DNA of 64,000 bases from Oscillospiraceae bacterium (GCA_017448455.1 JAFSLL010000150.1:1-64000); one strand, 5' to 3'. Counted from the first letter of the stretch, positions 8,731 through 17,959 are shown. The notes: generated from the sequence alone by a model not told the origin. Made by a program: numbers and translations.

Positions 8731-9597
8731 TCAAAGGAACTCCTCCATCATCGCGTACAGCTTTTCCTGCTCGACCGGCTTTGCCGCGAAGGCGTCCATC
8801 CCGGCCGCATAGGCAGCCTCCCGGTCCTTCTCGTCCACATTGGCCGTCATCGCGATGATTGGGATGGTCGCTTTTTCTTTCTCCTCCAGCTGCCGGATTC
8901 TTCCGGTCGCCTCGATCCCGCTCATATTCGGCATGGAGAGGTCCATCAGGATCAGGTCGTAGGTGCCTGCCGGGGCTTCTTCGATCATGCGGAGGCATTC
9001 CGCCCCGTCCTCCGCGAAGGCAGCCTCGGCGCCGGTCTGTTCGATCAGTCCGCGGGCGATCTCGCGGTTGAGCTCCATATCCTCCGCGACGAGGATCCGC
9101 TTCCCTTTGAACTCATAAACCGGCAGTTCCGGTTTGTCGGGCTGTCTCAGGAAATACGCTGAAAGATCCTCCGCCGTCATCTTGTCGTCCAGGTTTGCCG
9201 CCTTGCTGATCTGTTCGCATCTCTCCAGCAGGAACTGCGCGGAAACGCGGATGCTCTCGAGGTAACGCTGCCTTTTCTGCGCATCGTCCGCATAGCGCTC
9301 CACCAGATCCGTACAGCCCATGATAATATGAATCGGTGTCCGGATATCCCGGGACATCTGATAGTAACGGATCAGCCTTGACGGCGCCTTGCCGTCATCA
9401 CCTTCCCGAAGCAGGTCGCTCACCGTAACGCCGAGCAGATCCGCAAGCTTCGGAAACAGGCTGATATCCGGATAGGACAGGCCTCTCTCCCATTTGGAGA
9501 CTGCCTTGTCCGTCACATGCAGCTTTTCCCCCAGGGCGGCCTGGGTCATTCCTTTTTCTGTTCTCAAACTGCGAATGAAGCTTCCGAATTTTGGCAT
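8731..9597 (-). CDS. XRE-type regulator with degenerate HisKA segment and receiver domain
   Basis: A 288-residue cytoplasmic protein with an unusual order. Residues 5-62 are an XRE helix-turn-helix (MTQAALGEKLHVTDKAVSKWERG). Residues about 72-135 look like a histidine-kinase dimerisation helix: MSRDIRTPIHIIMG matches the H-box SHDIRTP, but the phospho-acceptor His is Arg83. No ATP-binding domain follows. Residues 166-288 are a receiver domain with Glu172/Asp173, phospho-acceptor Asp219 (LILMDLSMPNMSG), Thr251 and Lys273, all intact. It could bind DNA as a dimer and be switched by phosphorylation from another kinase. The ATG at 9597 has a GGAGGTGA site; the longer frame from 9645 is unlikely. 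Confidence 0.85.
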   Translation of the reverse strand: MPKFGSFIRSLRTEKGMTQAALGEKLHVTDKAVSKWERGLSYPDISLFPKLADLLGVTVSDLLREGDDGKAPSRLIRYYQMSRDIRTPIHIIMGCTDLVERYADDAQKRQRYLESIRVSAQFLLERCEQISKAANLDDKMTAEDLSAYFLRQPDKPELPVYEFKGKRILVAEDMELNREIARGLIEQTGAEAAFAEDGAECLRMIEEAPAGTYDLILMDLSMPNMSGIEATGRIRQLEEKEKATIPIIAMTANVDEKDREAAYAAGMDAFAAKPVEQEKLYAMMEEFL

Positions 9598-9723
9598 CGT
9601 TCTCACCTCCACAGCTACAATACCAGACAGGGCCCCGAAATGCAATCGACCGTTGGTTTACCGGGACGGGCCTTCGGTTTCCTGTGCATTTCCCCGCGGC
9701 TGTCGGAAATGCTGTCTGTTTTC

Positions 9724-9752
9724 TTGACACAGTGTACAAAGACGTTTATAAT
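9724..9752 (+). promoter_or_regulatory. Consensus sigma-A promoter
   Basis: Perfect TTGACA (9724-9729), a 17-base spacer and perfect TATAAT (9747-9752). It drives the flavin-reductase-like gene, with a leader of about 45 bases. Confidence 0.9.
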
Positions 9753-9801
9753 TGAAACAGATTTTTGTATTATTTGCAAAAACGAAAGAGAGGTAAGCCA
9801 C

Positions 9802-10740
9802 ATGAGCAGTTTTAAAGACCTTCGCATTGTAGACAATTTCTACCAGACCAGTTCCTATTTCCCCATGCCGACGGTGATGATCTCCACCCTGGCGGAAGAC
9901 GGCAGCACCTCGGTCGGTTCCTACTCTCTCTGCTTCCCTTATTATATCGCGGGCAAGGAGTATTACGCCATGGTGCTCGAGGCGCGCAACTCCTCCAATA
10001 CGGCACAGCATCTGCTGGCCGGACGCAAACAGGTCGCCATCAACTTCATGCCGGAGGGCAGAGGCTATCACAAGAAGATTGTCGCCCAGGGCTGGCCCGG
10101 CGATACCCCCGCGGAAAAGATGAAGAACTTCGGCTTCACCCTGGAAGACGGTCTCTGCATTGAGGCGGATCCTTCCACCCCGCGGCCGAAAGTCGTGGCA
10201 GAGGCCTATCAGGTGATGGAGTGCACCTGGATGAGCGATCTGGAAAACGCCACCGAAGACATCGGCAGGCAGCTGGAAGACGGCTGCTATCCGCCTCCCT
10301 ACCGCAGCTTCAACGGCATCACCACCCAGTACGGCGCGCACTTCATCCTCCGCATTGACAAGGTGCTGATGAAGCCCAAATACTACGACAACATCATCGA
10401 CGGCGTCAAGGGCCGGCTCTGGCCCAATGTGCTGATCTGCCACGGCTACCGCGACAGCAAAAACTTCTGGTTCGCGAAGACGCCTAGACTGGTTCCGGAG
10501 CTGCTCCCGATCCGCAACGCCACGCTCTCTTCCGTCCGCTACGCGGCAGACCGCACCGACCCGGACGTCCACTTCACGGATGACGCGCTGGAGATGCTGC
10601 TGAACGTTCCGCGCATCTTCCTGCCGACCGTACTGAAAGGCTGTGTCGCTTGGGCAAAGGAGCACCAGGTCACGGAAATCACCGCGAAGGAAATGCAGAT
10701 CATCAACGATAAGCGCTCCAAGGAAAAGGGCAAAGGATAA
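9802..10740 (+). CDS. Flavin-reductase-like protein with C-terminal PCP_red-like domain
   Basis: A 312-residue protein. Residues 1-190 resemble the FMN-binding split-barrel flavin reductase family (MPTVMISTLAEDGSTSVGSYS near the start; flavin-site loop around residues 60-75). The last 50 residues (FTDDALEMLLNVPRIFLPTV and WAKEHQVTEITAKEM) resemble the small PCP_red-like helical domain found at the end of protochlorophyllide reductase subunits and in some anaerobe oxidoreductases. The reaction is not known; probably FMN-dependent redox chemistry. The start is fixed by an AGAGAGGTAAG site and by the consensus promoter at 9724, which lies inside the longer open frame. The membrane protein gene follows by 14 bases. 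Confidence 0.7.
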   Translation: MSSFKDLRIVDNFYQTSSYFPMPTVMISTLAEDGSTSVGSYSLCFPYYIAGKEYYAMVLEARNSSNTAQHLLAGRKQVAINFMPEGRGYHKKIVAQGWPGDTPAEKMKNFGFTLEDGLCIEADPSTPRPKVVAEAYQVMECTWMSDLENATEDIGRQLEDGCYPPPYRSFNGITTQYGAHFILRIDKVLMKPKYYDNIIDGVKGRLWPNVLICHGYRDSKNFWFAKTPRLVPELLPIRNATLSSVRYAADRTDPDVHFTDDALEMLLNVPRIFLPTVLKGCVAWAKEHQVTEITAKEMQIINDKRSKEKGKG

Positions 10741-10754
10741 AGGGGGCTGCAGCC

Positions 10755-11366
10755 ATGTACGAGTTTTCTGTCCCCATGGCTCTGGTGGATTACATTCCCG
10801 TCCTTCTGTTCGGTTTCGCCTCGGTTCTGCTGATGCGCGATCTTTATAACAAGATGGCCAAGTACGCCTTTGCCTGCCTCGCCGCCGGAACCATCGACGC
10901 CTTCATCGCCGGATTCCTCAAAGCGACCTGGAAGCTCCTCTATGCCGCGGGGATCTGCGACTTCCACGTGCTGAACACCATGTTCCTGCCGACCCAGTCG
11001 CTGGGACTGCTGCTCACGGGGCTTGGGATCGTGATCATGCTGGGCTGGCGGAAAAAAGCCGCGCTCGCCGTCGCGCCGCCCGTCTTCTCCGGGACCTTCC
11101 TCTTTATCGGGATGATGATCCTGGGTCTCGGCGCCATCTGCGCCGGGCTCAGCGTGCTGGCCGTGAAGCTGAAGAAGAAATGGCTGATCCCCGTTTTTGT
11201 GCTCTGCTTCCTCTGCTACATGGGCATGGGCTATCTCGCCTCCCGCGACGGCAGCTCCGCCGCCATGAACTGGGCGGAACAGGGCGTCAACTGTGTCGGA
11301 CAGGCTCTTCTGCTGCTGGGCGTCTGGACTCTGCACAGGGCCGGCCTGCGGGAATATCTGCTGTAA
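10755..11366 (+). CDS. Hypothetical integral membrane protein
   Basis: A 203-residue protein, about six membrane helices (roughly residues 10-22, 32-52, 70-95, 103-120, 128-150, 160-200). I do not recognise the family. It is 14 bases downstream of the flavin-reductase-like gene with a GGGGGCTG ribosome site, so the two are probably co-transcribed; a membrane partner or transporter for a redox enzyme is a guess only. Confidence 0.75.
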   Translation: MYEFSVPMALVDYIPVLLFGFASVLLMRDLYNKMAKYAFACLAAGTIDAFIAGFLKATWKLLYAAGICDFHVLNTMFLPTQSLGLLLTGLGIVIMLGWRKKAALAVAPPVFSGTFLFIGMMILGLGAICAGLSVLAVKLKKKWLIPVFVLCFLCYMGMGYLASRDGSSAAMNWAEQGVNCVGQALLLLGVWTLHRAGLREYLL

Positions 11367-11380
11367 AAACCGAATCCGAC

Positions 11381-11440
11381 AGAAAAAGAACCGCACTCTC
11401 CGCCGGGCGTCTGCCCGGGAGAAAATGCGGTTCTTTTTCT
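11381..11440. terminator. Bidirectional terminator
   Basis: Arms AGAAAAAGAACCGCA and TGCGGTTCTTTTTCT are perfect complements with an inner GC stem (CCGGGCG/CGCCCGG-like). It separates the membrane protein gene from the convergent ROK gene. Confidence 0.9.
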
Positions 11441-11470
11441 GTTGTTTTCTGATGCCGTCCTTCAGCCGCG

Positions 11471-12595
11471 TCAGACCGAGAAGATAAAGTCGCGGATAAA
11501 GTACAGCGCTGCCCCCAATGCCGTGATATGATGCGGCACCGCGCTCAGCTGGAGAAAACCCGCATCGGAAGATAAGGGGTTTCCCGCCATCACATACTGC
11601 CTGAGCAGCGGAAGATAGGGCTGGAGGTATTCCGAGAAAAACCCGCCAAGCACCACATCGCTGTCCAGGACGGTGTGCATGTTGTTCACGCCGATCGCGA
11701 GATGTCTCAGAATATCGGAGAGCAGGGCTTCATACTCCGGATTGTGGTTTTCGACACCCTGAAAGAATGTCTCCAGGTCAACCCCGAAGGTTTTTTCGAT
11801 GCGCAGCGGTGAACAGTAGGCTTCCAGGCAGCCGTTTCTGCCGCAGCTGCAACGCAGGCCGCCGGGTTCCACACAGATATGGCCGAATTCCCCGCTGCGC
11901 CCGCTGTTGCCCTCATACAGCCTTCCCTCTGTCAGCACTGCGCCGCCGACGCCGTTTTCCAGCGACAGATACGCCATATTTCGAAAACTGCGCCGGACAA
12001 AACCTTCCGCATGCCCGCTGGAGGTGCCGTCATTATCAATATACGTCGGATAGGGGATGCTGTGAATCAGCTTGTTCAGGGGAATGTTCTCCAGCCCAAG
12101 CGTCGGCGCCAACAGAAGCCGGGTGTGATCCGGGGAGATAATGCCGGGTATGGTGATTCCGACCCCCAGCAGTTTCTTGCGGCTGATATCAAATTCATTT
12201 AAAAACCGTTCGAGAATCTCTCCGATTTCGGAGGGATCTCCCCGGAGCTTTGTACAGGTGTCAAAAGGAACCGTCTGATAGGCGAGTTCCTGCAGACGCA
12301 GGTCCGCCGCGACCATCCGGACACTCTTCTCCGTCATGGACAGGCCGACCGATACTCTGGCATCCGAAACGGTGCCCAGGCCCTGTGCCTTCCTGCCGCC
12401 GGTAGAGCGCTCTTCTCCGGAATAGCAGACCAGGCCCTGTTCCATCAGATCATTCAGATTCTGATACAGGGTCGGCATACTGATTCCGCATTTTTTCGCA
12501 AGCTCCTGTTTGGAACAGAAGCCCCGCACATCATACAGCGTCCGGTAGACATTGCTTTTTGACGCGATCTGCTGGTCTGCTGCCGGTTTTTTCAT
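11471..12595 (-). CDS. ROK family transcriptional regulator
   Basis: A 374-residue protein with an N-terminal winged helix (residues 15-70, QELAKKCGISMPTLYQNLNDL) and a ROK sugar-kinase-like domain. The zinc motif CSCGRNGCLEAYCS lies near residue 235 and the ENGVGGAVL phosphate-loop-like segment near residue 200. The arrangement is that of NagC/XylR/Mlc repressors. It is divergent from the sugar ABC transporter operon that starts at 12865, so control of that operon by a sugar is the simplest reading. ATG with a GGGAG ribosome site. Confidence 0.9.
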   Translation of the reverse strand: MKKPAADQQIASKSNVYRTLYDVRGFCSKQELAKKCGISMPTLYQNLNDLMEQGLVCYSGEERSTGGRKAQGLGTVSDARVSVGLSMTEKSVRMVAADLRLQELAYQTVPFDTCTKLRGDPSEIGEILERFLNEFDISRKKLLGVGITIPGIISPDHTRLLLAPTLGLENIPLNKLIHSIPYPTYIDNDGTSSGHAEGFVRRSFRNMAYLSLENGVGGAVLTEGRLYEGNSGRSGEFGHICVEPGGLRCSCGRNGCLEAYCSPLRIEKTFGVDLETFFQGVENHNPEYEALLSDILRHLAIGVNNMHTVLDSDVVLGGFFSEYLQPYLPLLRQYVMAGNPLSSDAGFLQLSAVPHHITALGAALYFIRDFIFSV

Positions 12596-12628
12596 TTCTG
12601 CTCCCTTCTGTCGTTTCTTCTGTTTCGA

Positions 12629-12656
12629 ATTGTATCATGTTTTCTGAGAGAGTCAA
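12629..12656 (-). promoter_or_regulatory. Promoter of the ROK regulator gene
   Basis: Minus-strand TTGACT (12651-12656), a 16-base spacer and TACAAT (12629-12634), about 33 bases before the ATG. Confidence 0.7.
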
Positions 12657-12781
12657 TGGTTTTCCGGCATCTTTCAGAAAGTTATTTTATCGAAGTTTTC
12701 CGGATTATTGTCATTTTGCACAAATTGGGCCATTGTTTTCCGCCAAAACCAACAATCTTCCATTCAGTATTTAAAATACTC

Positions 12782-12810
12782 TTGACTTCCATATGCTCTA
12801 TTTGTAAAAT
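12782..12810 (+). promoter_or_regulatory. Promoter of the sugar ABC operon
   Basis: TTGACT (12782-12787), a 17-base spacer and TAAAAT (12805-12810). The AT-rich stretch 12660-12780 between the two divergent promoters is the likely place for ROK operators; no clean palindrome was assigned. Confidence 0.7.
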
Positions 12811-12864
12811 ATGTTTATTGAAGCGGCATTACCGCCGAAGAAAATTACTCCAAAGGAGGACCTT

Positions 12865-14034
12865 ATGAAAAAGTATCTTGCGTTACTTCTTGCACTGTGC
12901 ATGCTTTTCGCCCTGGCAGCCTGCGGCGGCCAGACAGAAGCCCCTGCTGCAGCACCTGCTGCTGAAGCTCCCGCGGCGGAACCCGCTGCCGAGCCCGCTG
13001 CAGAAGCTGCTCAGCTGGTAGGCATTTCGATGCCGACCAAATCCCTTGAGCGCTGGAACCGCGACGGTTCTTACCTCAAGGAGCAGTTTGAGGCAGCCGG
13101 CTATCAGGTCGAGCTCACCTACTCCGACAACGACGCTGTTCAGCAGAACAACGACATTGCCAACATGATCGCCGACGGCGTCAAGGTCCTGATCATCACC
13201 GCCATCGACTCCGACTCCCTCAGCCAGACTCTGGCCGATGCCGAAGCCGCCGGAATCCAGGTCATCGCCTATGACCGTCTGATCAACAACGCGAAGACCG
13301 CCTACTATGTCTCCTTCGACAACTACACCGTCGGTGTTCTGCAGGCCCAGTATGTAATCGACGCTCTCGATCTCGAGAATGCCGGCGACAAGGTCTACAA
13401 CATTGAGTTCACCGCGGGCGATCCCGCCGACACCAACGCCGCCTACTTCTTCAACGGCGCTGTTGACACCCTGAAGCCCTATCTGGACAGCGGCGTTCTG
13501 AACGTTGTTTCCGGCCAGACCGAGTTTGAGCAGGTTGCCACTCCCGCATGGAGCACCGAGAATGCTCTGAACCGTTTCCAGAACATCCTTGCTTCCTACT
13601 ATGCTGACGGCACCGTTCTCGATGTTGCGCTCTGCTCCAACGACTCCACCGCTCTCGGCGTTGCGCAGGCCATCACCTCTGACTATGCCGGCGACAATGC
13701 TCCGATCGTCACCGGTCAGGACGGCGACATTGCCAACCTGAAGAACATCGTTGACGGTGTTCAGACCATGACGGTCTACAAGAACGTCTCCGACGAAGCC
13801 GGTGTTACCCTGGTTGTCGCGCAGGAAATCCTCGCCGGCAACACCCCGGATGCCAGCACCTGCGACAAGTTCGCTGCTGATGCCGCTTTCGACACCGAGA
13901 CCTATGACAACGGAATGGGCGTTGTCCCGTCCTTCCTCCTGGTCCCCTACTCCATCGACAAGGACAACCTCGATCTTCTGGTTGCCACCGGCCTCTATGA
14001 GATGGGCCCCGACGGCTATCTCGTAGCTCCCTGA
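12865..14034 (+). CDS. chvE: ChvE-like multiple-sugar ABC transporter binding lipoprotein
   Basis: A 389-residue lipoprotein (signal ending FALAACGG). An Ala/Pro/Glu-rich linker of about 30 residues tethers a periplasmic-binding-protein type 1 domain. It follows Agrobacterium ChvE closely: GISMPTKSLERWNRDG, then VLIITAIDSDSLS, VIAYDRLI, FDNYTVGVLQA, GQDGDIANLKNIVDG and VVPSFLLVP. It captures monosaccharides outside the membrane for MmsA/MmsB. AAAGGAGGA precedes the ATG at 12865. The exact sugar (glucose, galactose, xylose and arabinose are usual in the family) cannot be read from the sequence. Confidence 0.92.
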   Translation: MKKYLALLLALCMLFALAACGGQTEAPAAAPAAEAPAAEPAAEPAAEAAQLVGISMPTKSLERWNRDGSYLKEQFEAAGYQVELTYSDNDAVQQNNDIANMIADGVKVLIITAIDSDSLSQTLADAEAAGIQVIAYDRLINNAKTAYYVSFDNYTVGVLQAQYVIDALDLENAGDKVYNIEFTAGDPADTNAAYFFNGAVDTLKPYLDSGVLNVVSGQTEFEQVATPAWSTENALNRFQNILASYYADGTVLDVALCSNDSTALGVAQAITSDYAGDNAPIVTGQDGDIANLKNIVDGVQTMTVYKNVSDEAGVTLVVAQEILAGNTPDASTCDKFAADAAFDTETYDNGMGVVPSFLLVPYSIDKDNLDLLVATGLYEMGPDGYLVAP

Positions 14035-14063
14035 TCAGAATGATCTGAGTTCGCAGTATCTCT

Positions 14064-14113
14064 AAAACCCAAGGGGCGGGGCTTGCTTGTCCCCGTCCCT
14101 CGGGTTTTCTTTG
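14064..14113 (+). terminator. Intra-operon terminator-like hairpin after chvE
   Basis: AAAACCC and GGGTTTT, enclosing the inner stem GGGGCGGGG/GTCCCCGTCCC with a short loop, then CTTTG. It sits between the binding protein and ATPase genes and probably lowers read-through so that the binding protein is made in excess. Confidence 0.75.
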
Positions 14114-14172
14114 TATTTCCGTTCCCTCATACGGCTGACAGCCGGAAACCACAAAACAGGAGGGTTTAGAAC

Positions 14173-15723
14173 TTGGCTGAAAACATTCTCGTGATGAAAA
14201 ACATCACGAAAGAGTTCCCTGGCGTAAAGGCGCTTGACAATGTCAATTTTGAGGTTGAGCGGGGCGAAATCCACGCTCTTGTCGGCGAAAACGGCGCAGG
14301 CAAATCCACACTGATGAATGTGCTCAGCGGAACTTATCCGTACGGGACCTATACCGGCGACATCATTTATGAAGGCGAGGAATGCCGTTTCCAGACCCTG
14401 CGCGACAGCGAGGAGAAGGGCATTGTCATTATCCACCAGGAGCTGGCGCTGATCCCGGAGCTCTCCATCGGGGAGAATATGTTCCTCGGCAACGAGAGGA
14501 AAGGCCGTTTCGGCATCGACTGGGACCGCACCTATCATGAGGCGCGCACCCATCTGGATCAGGTCGGTCTCAAAGAGAACGAGCATACCCTGATCAAAGA
14601 CATCGGAACCGGCAAGCAGCAGCTGGTTGAAATTGCAAAAGCGCTCGCCAAAAAGGTCCGCCTGCTGATTCTGGACGAGCCGACTTCGTCCCTCAACGAA
14701 GAAGACTCCCGGATGCTTCTCAATCTCCTTCTGGAGTTTAAGAAGCAGGGGCTGACCTCCATCATCATCTCTCACAAGCTGAACGAAGTCGCGTACGTGG
14801 CGGATAACATTACCGTTCTGCGAGACGGAGCGACGATCGAAACCATCAACAACCGCGAAAAAAATGTCGACGAAGACCGCATCATCAAGGGCATGGTCGG
14901 CCGTGAGCTGTCTGACCGTTTCCCCCGGCGTGAACATAAAATCAGTGACGAAATCGGACTTGAGGTTAAAAACTGGACTGTTCACCATCCGATCTATACA
15001 GAGAAGGTTGTGGACGACGATATCTCGTTCTATGTTCGAAAAGGCGAAATTGTCGGTTTTTCCGGCCTTCAGGGCGCCGGACGGACGGAACTGGCGATGT
15101 CCATCTTCGGCCGTGCCTACGGTACGGGGATCAGCGGCCAGCTGTTCCTGAACGGCAAGGAAGTGCATATCAAAAACGAACGGCAGGCCATTGAGGCCGG
15201 CCTCGCCTATGTCACGGAAGACCGGAAGGGCAACGGCCTGATTCTCCCGCAGTCGATTGCCGTCAACACCACCATGGCCCGGCTGGACAAAGTCTGTCAC
15301 AACGGCGTGATCGACCGCACGAAAGAAAACATTGTCGCGGAAGAGTACCGCGAGAAGCTGAAGACAAAAACACCCTCTGTACAGCAGGCTGCCGGCAATC
15401 TTTCGGGCGGCAACCAGCAAAAGGTACTGCTTGCGAAGTGGATGTTTGCGGATTCTGATGTTCTGATCCTCGACGAACCGACGCGCGGCATTGACGTCGG
15501 CGCCAAGTATGAGATCTACTGCATCATGAACGATCTGGTCGCACAGGGCAAATCCGTCGTCATGATCTCCTCGGAGCTGCCGGAGATTCTCGGCATGTGC
15601 GACCGCATCTATGTCATGAACGAAGGCAGGATCGTCGCGGAGATGTCGGTTGCCGAAGCAACGCAGGAGAAGATCATGGCCGCAATACTCAAATCGGAAA
15701 AGACTGAGAATGAGGGAGAATAA
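14173..15723 (+). CDS. mmsA: Sugar ABC transporter ATPase (MmsA/GguA type)
   Basis: A 516-residue ATPase with two fused nucleotide-binding domains. The first has Walker [10 protein letters not shown] (residues about 37-45), [15 protein letters not shown] and the signature region [14 protein letters not shown]; the second has the degenerate Walker A-like [23 protein letters not shown] and [18 protein letters not shown], as is normal in the XylG/RbsA/GguA family. It powers monosaccharide uptake with MmsB and ChvE. It starts at TTG, with an AGGAGGG site eight bases upstream. Confidence 0.93.
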   Translation: MAENILVMKNITKEFPGVKALDNVNFEVERGEIHALVGENGAGKSTLMNVLSGTYPYGTYTGDIIYEGEECRFQTLRDSEEKGIVIIHQELALIPELSIGENMFLGNERKGRFGIDWDRTYHEARTHLDQVGLKENEHTLIKDIGTGKQQLVEIAKALAKKVRLLILDEPTSSLNEEDSRMLLNLLLEFKKQGLTSIIISHKLNEVAYVADNITVLRDGATIETINNREKNVDEDRIIKGMVGRELSDRFPRREHKISDEIGLEVKNWTVHHPIYTEKVVDDDISFYVRKGEIVGFSGLQGAGRTELAMSIFGRAYGTGISGQLFLNGKEVHIKNERQAIEAGLAYVTEDRKGNGLILPQSIAVNTTMARLDKVCHNGVIDRTKENIVAEEYREKLKTKTPSVQQAAGNLSGGNQQKVLLAKWMFADSDVLILDEPTRGIDVGAKYEIYCIMNDLVAQGKSVVMISSELPEILGMCDRIYVMNEGRIVAEMSVAEATQEKIMAAILKSEKTENEGE

Positions 15724-15729
15724 GAATCG

Positions 15730-16890
15730 ATGAACGCTAAAGCTATAGTCAAAAAATACACGATGGTCATCGCGCTCTTTGTCGTTTTCGCGCTGTTCGC
15801 GTTTTTGACCAAAGGCCGGCTTCTCTATCCGCAGAACATGTCCAACCTGCTGCTGCAGAATGCTTATGTGCTTGTGCTTGCCTGCGGCATGCTGCTGTGC
15901 ATCCTGACGGGCGGTAACATCGACCTTTCCGTCGGATCCACGGTCTGTCTGATCGGCGCGCTCGCCGCCAAGCTCATGCAGTCGACAAACCTGAACGCGA
16001 TTCTTGTCATCCTTGTCTGCCTCGCAGTCGGCGCTCTGATCGGCGTCTGGCAGGGCTTCTGGATCGGCAACATTCATATTCCGCCTTTTATCTGCACGCT
16101 GGCAGGCATGTTCCTGTGGCGCGGGCTCGGCCGTGTTATTCTGAATTCGAAGACGATTGCCGTCACCAACAAAACCTTCCTGAACATTTTCGCTTCCTAT
16201 ATTCAGATTCCCGGCCTGGATGACAACAAGAAGTGGTCCGCGCTGATCGTCGGCATTGCCGTGGCGGTATTTCTTCTGATCAACGTTTTCACTGACCGCG
16301 CTTCCAAAGCCCGCAAAGGCTACACCCTGGAGCCGCTCGCGCCGGCATTTGCCAAAAATGTCGTGATTGCCGCCCTGGTCATCTTCTACTGCTCCAAGCT
16401 TGCCAATTATAAAGGAATCCCTGTCATGGCGCTCTGGGTTATGGCCGTCGTGATCATTTACGCCTTCATTACCAACAAGACGGCATTCGGCCGCTACTTC
16501 TATGCGGTCGGCGGCAACGAGAAAGCGACCAAGCTCTCCGGTATTGACACCAAGAAGGTCTACTTCATGGCCTATCTCTCCATGTCTTTCCTCGCCGCGC
16601 TCTCCGGACTTCTGATGGCCGCGCGCATCGGCTCGGTAAACGGTGACACCGGTTCCTCTTTCGAGATGGACGCCATCGGTTCCTGCTTCATCGGCGGCGC
16701 CTCCGCTTACGGCGGTTCCGGAACGGTCGCCGGCATCTGCATCGGCGCTATCTTCCTCGGTGTCATCAACCAGGGCATGTCCATTATCGGTCTGGATAAC
16801 AACTGGCAGTACATCGTAAAGGGTTCCGTTCTGCTTATCGCCGTTGTCTTCGACGTCGTTTCCAACCACAAGACCGGCAAGGCAGGCTGA
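15730..16890 (+). CDS. mmsB: Sugar ABC transporter permease (MmsB/GguB type)
   Basis: A 386-residue membrane protein with about ten hydrophobic helices. It contains the permease signatures LTGGNIDLSVGS (near residue 60), FGRYFYAVGGNEKATKLSGI and GGASAYGGSGTVAGICIGA of the RbsC/XylH/GguB family, and the long central loop (residues about 165-210) common in MmsB. It starts six bases after mmsA. Together with chvE and mmsA it completes a class 2 carbohydrate importer. Confidence 0.93.
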   Translation: MNAKAIVKKYTMVIALFVVFALFAFLTKGRLLYPQNMSNLLLQNAYVLVLACGMLLCILTGGNIDLSVGSTVCLIGALAAKLMQSTNLNAILVILVCLAVGALIGVWQGFWIGNIHIPPFICTLAGMFLWRGLGRVILNSKTIAVTNKTFLNIFASYIQIPGLDDNKKWSALIVGIAVAVFLLINVFTDRASKARKGYTLEPLAPAFAKNVVIAALVIFYCSKLANYKGIPVMALWVMAVVIIYAFITNKTAFGRYFYAVGGNEKATKLSGIDTKKVYFMAYLSMSFLAALSGLLMAARIGSVNGDTGSSFEMDAIGSCFIGGASAYGGSGTVAGICIGAIFLGVINQGMSIIGLDNNWQYIVKGSVLLIAVVFDVVSNHKTGKAG

Positions 16891-16918
16891 TCTCCCGACG
16901 GTTCAGGATGAGGCAGAC

Positions 16919-17221
16919 ATGATGCAGAAAAACGAACGGCAGTACGAACACGATCCCCAGAAGCTCGCGCGGGCAGGAACCTCCGCATTTCTGCGTCTTG
17001 CGGTCGCGCTGTATCTGTTCTATCTCGCCTATCAGATCATCCGCGGGGTTACAGACGGAAGTTCTTCCATGTCCCCGGTAATCGCCTGGATTGCCGCGCT
17101 GTTCTTCCTTGCCGCCGCCCTCGCGTTCTGCCTGTATACCTGGAAACGCTACCGCGCGGACACCGCAGCGGCGCGGCTTCCCGCTGAGGAGAAGCGGGAA
17201 GGAACGGAGACGGAAGCCTGA
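16919..17221 (+). CDS. Small two-helix membrane protein
   Basis: About 100 residues, starting at one of two adjacent ATGs (16919 or 16922). Two membrane helices (about 22-40 and 55-78), with charged ends. The family is not recognised. It follows mmsB by 28 bases and ends just before a strong terminator, so it is the last gene of the sugar transporter unit. Confidence 0.65.
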   Translation: MMQKNERQYEHDPQKLARAGTSAFLRLAVALYLFYLAYQIIRGVTDGSSSMSPVIAWIAALFFLAAALAFCLYTWKRYRADTAAARLPAEEKREGTETEA

Positions 17222-17243
17222 TCCGGATGACCCTTTCGGCGCA

Positions 17244-17284
17244 AAAAAACACCTGTTGAGCAGATATTACCCAACAGGTGTTTT
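17244..17284. terminator. Bidirectional terminator
   Basis: AAAAACACCTGTTG and CAACAGGTGTTTT form a 13-pair stem with A and T flanks. It ends the sugar transporter operon and the convergent YczE gene. Confidence 0.9.
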
Positions 17285-17299
17285 CAGCTTTTTGGAGAT

Positions 17300-17959
17300 T
17301 TACGGGCAGAACCGGGCGATGAGCTTCTCCACAATTCTCCCGTTGATCGGCAGGAAAAAGCCGGCCACCGGCCCGACAAGGAACATGCAGATCAGCGTCC
17401 CGAGCCCGACGATGCCGCCGAGGACAAAGCCGGCGCCCGCGAAGAGGGCATCCACCGCAATGCGAACCAGGCTGAACTTCCAGCCTGTCTTTTCGCTGAT
17501 CACGAGCGCGACAAGGTCGTTGGGGCCGGTTCCGGCATCCGAGCGGATGACCACCGTCATTCCGTACGCGAGTATCACGCAGCCCAGCACCAGCATGCAG
17601 ACCCGCAGCGGAAACGGAAGCCCTTCGTGAAGCAGCGGAGAGAGCAGCTTCGTGAAAAAGTCGATGATCGGACCTCCGAAAATCATGCACAGCGCCGTGC
17701 CGATCCGAATATAGGATCGGTCCACAATCAGCAGCACCAGGACAATCAGCAGGCTGACCGCGACATGAGTACGCCCGTGTGTCAGGAATGTCCAGCCCGT
17801 TGTGTTCTCCAGCGTCCGGAACAGACCCTGAATCAGCACATTGTACGGATCCGATCCCAGGCTGGACAGCAGGAACAGGGTAACCCCCAGATGCGCGATC
17901 GTAAGGCCCAGCATTAAAATAACAACGCGGAAAATCCATTCCCGGAGGCTTCTTTTCAT
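17300..17959 (-). CDS. YczE/YitT-type membrane protein
   Basis: A 219-residue protein with five to six membrane helices. The motifs LGSDPYNVLIQGL near residue 35 and SDAGTGPNDLVALVISEKTG near residue 140 are the paired signature of the YczE/YyaS/YitT family, whose transport or regulatory role is not known. It is a single gene between a convergent terminator and a short upstream region. ATG with a GGAGAG ribosome site. Confidence 0.85.
   Translation of the reverse strand: MKRSLREWIFRVVILMLGLTIAHLGVTLFLLSSLGSDPYNVLIQGLFRTLENTTGWTFLTHGRTHVAVSLLIVLVLLIVDRSYIRIGTALCMIFGGPIIDFFTKLLSPLLHEGLPFPLRVCMLVLGCVILAYGMTVVIRSDAGTGPNDLVALVISEKTGWKFSLVRIAVDALFAGAGFVLGGIVGLGTLICMFLVGPVAGFFLPINGRIVEKLIARFCP

Noticed and set aside
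9517..9801. N-terminal extension of the flavin-reductase-like protein
   Set aside because: A perfect promoter lies inside the extension and the ATG at 9802 has a proper ribosome site.
14062..16869. Long minus-strand reading frame (935 codons) over mmsA and mmsB
   Set aside because: It is opposite to two clear ABC transporter genes with ribosome sites and family motifs; the frame is open because of GC-rich codon use.
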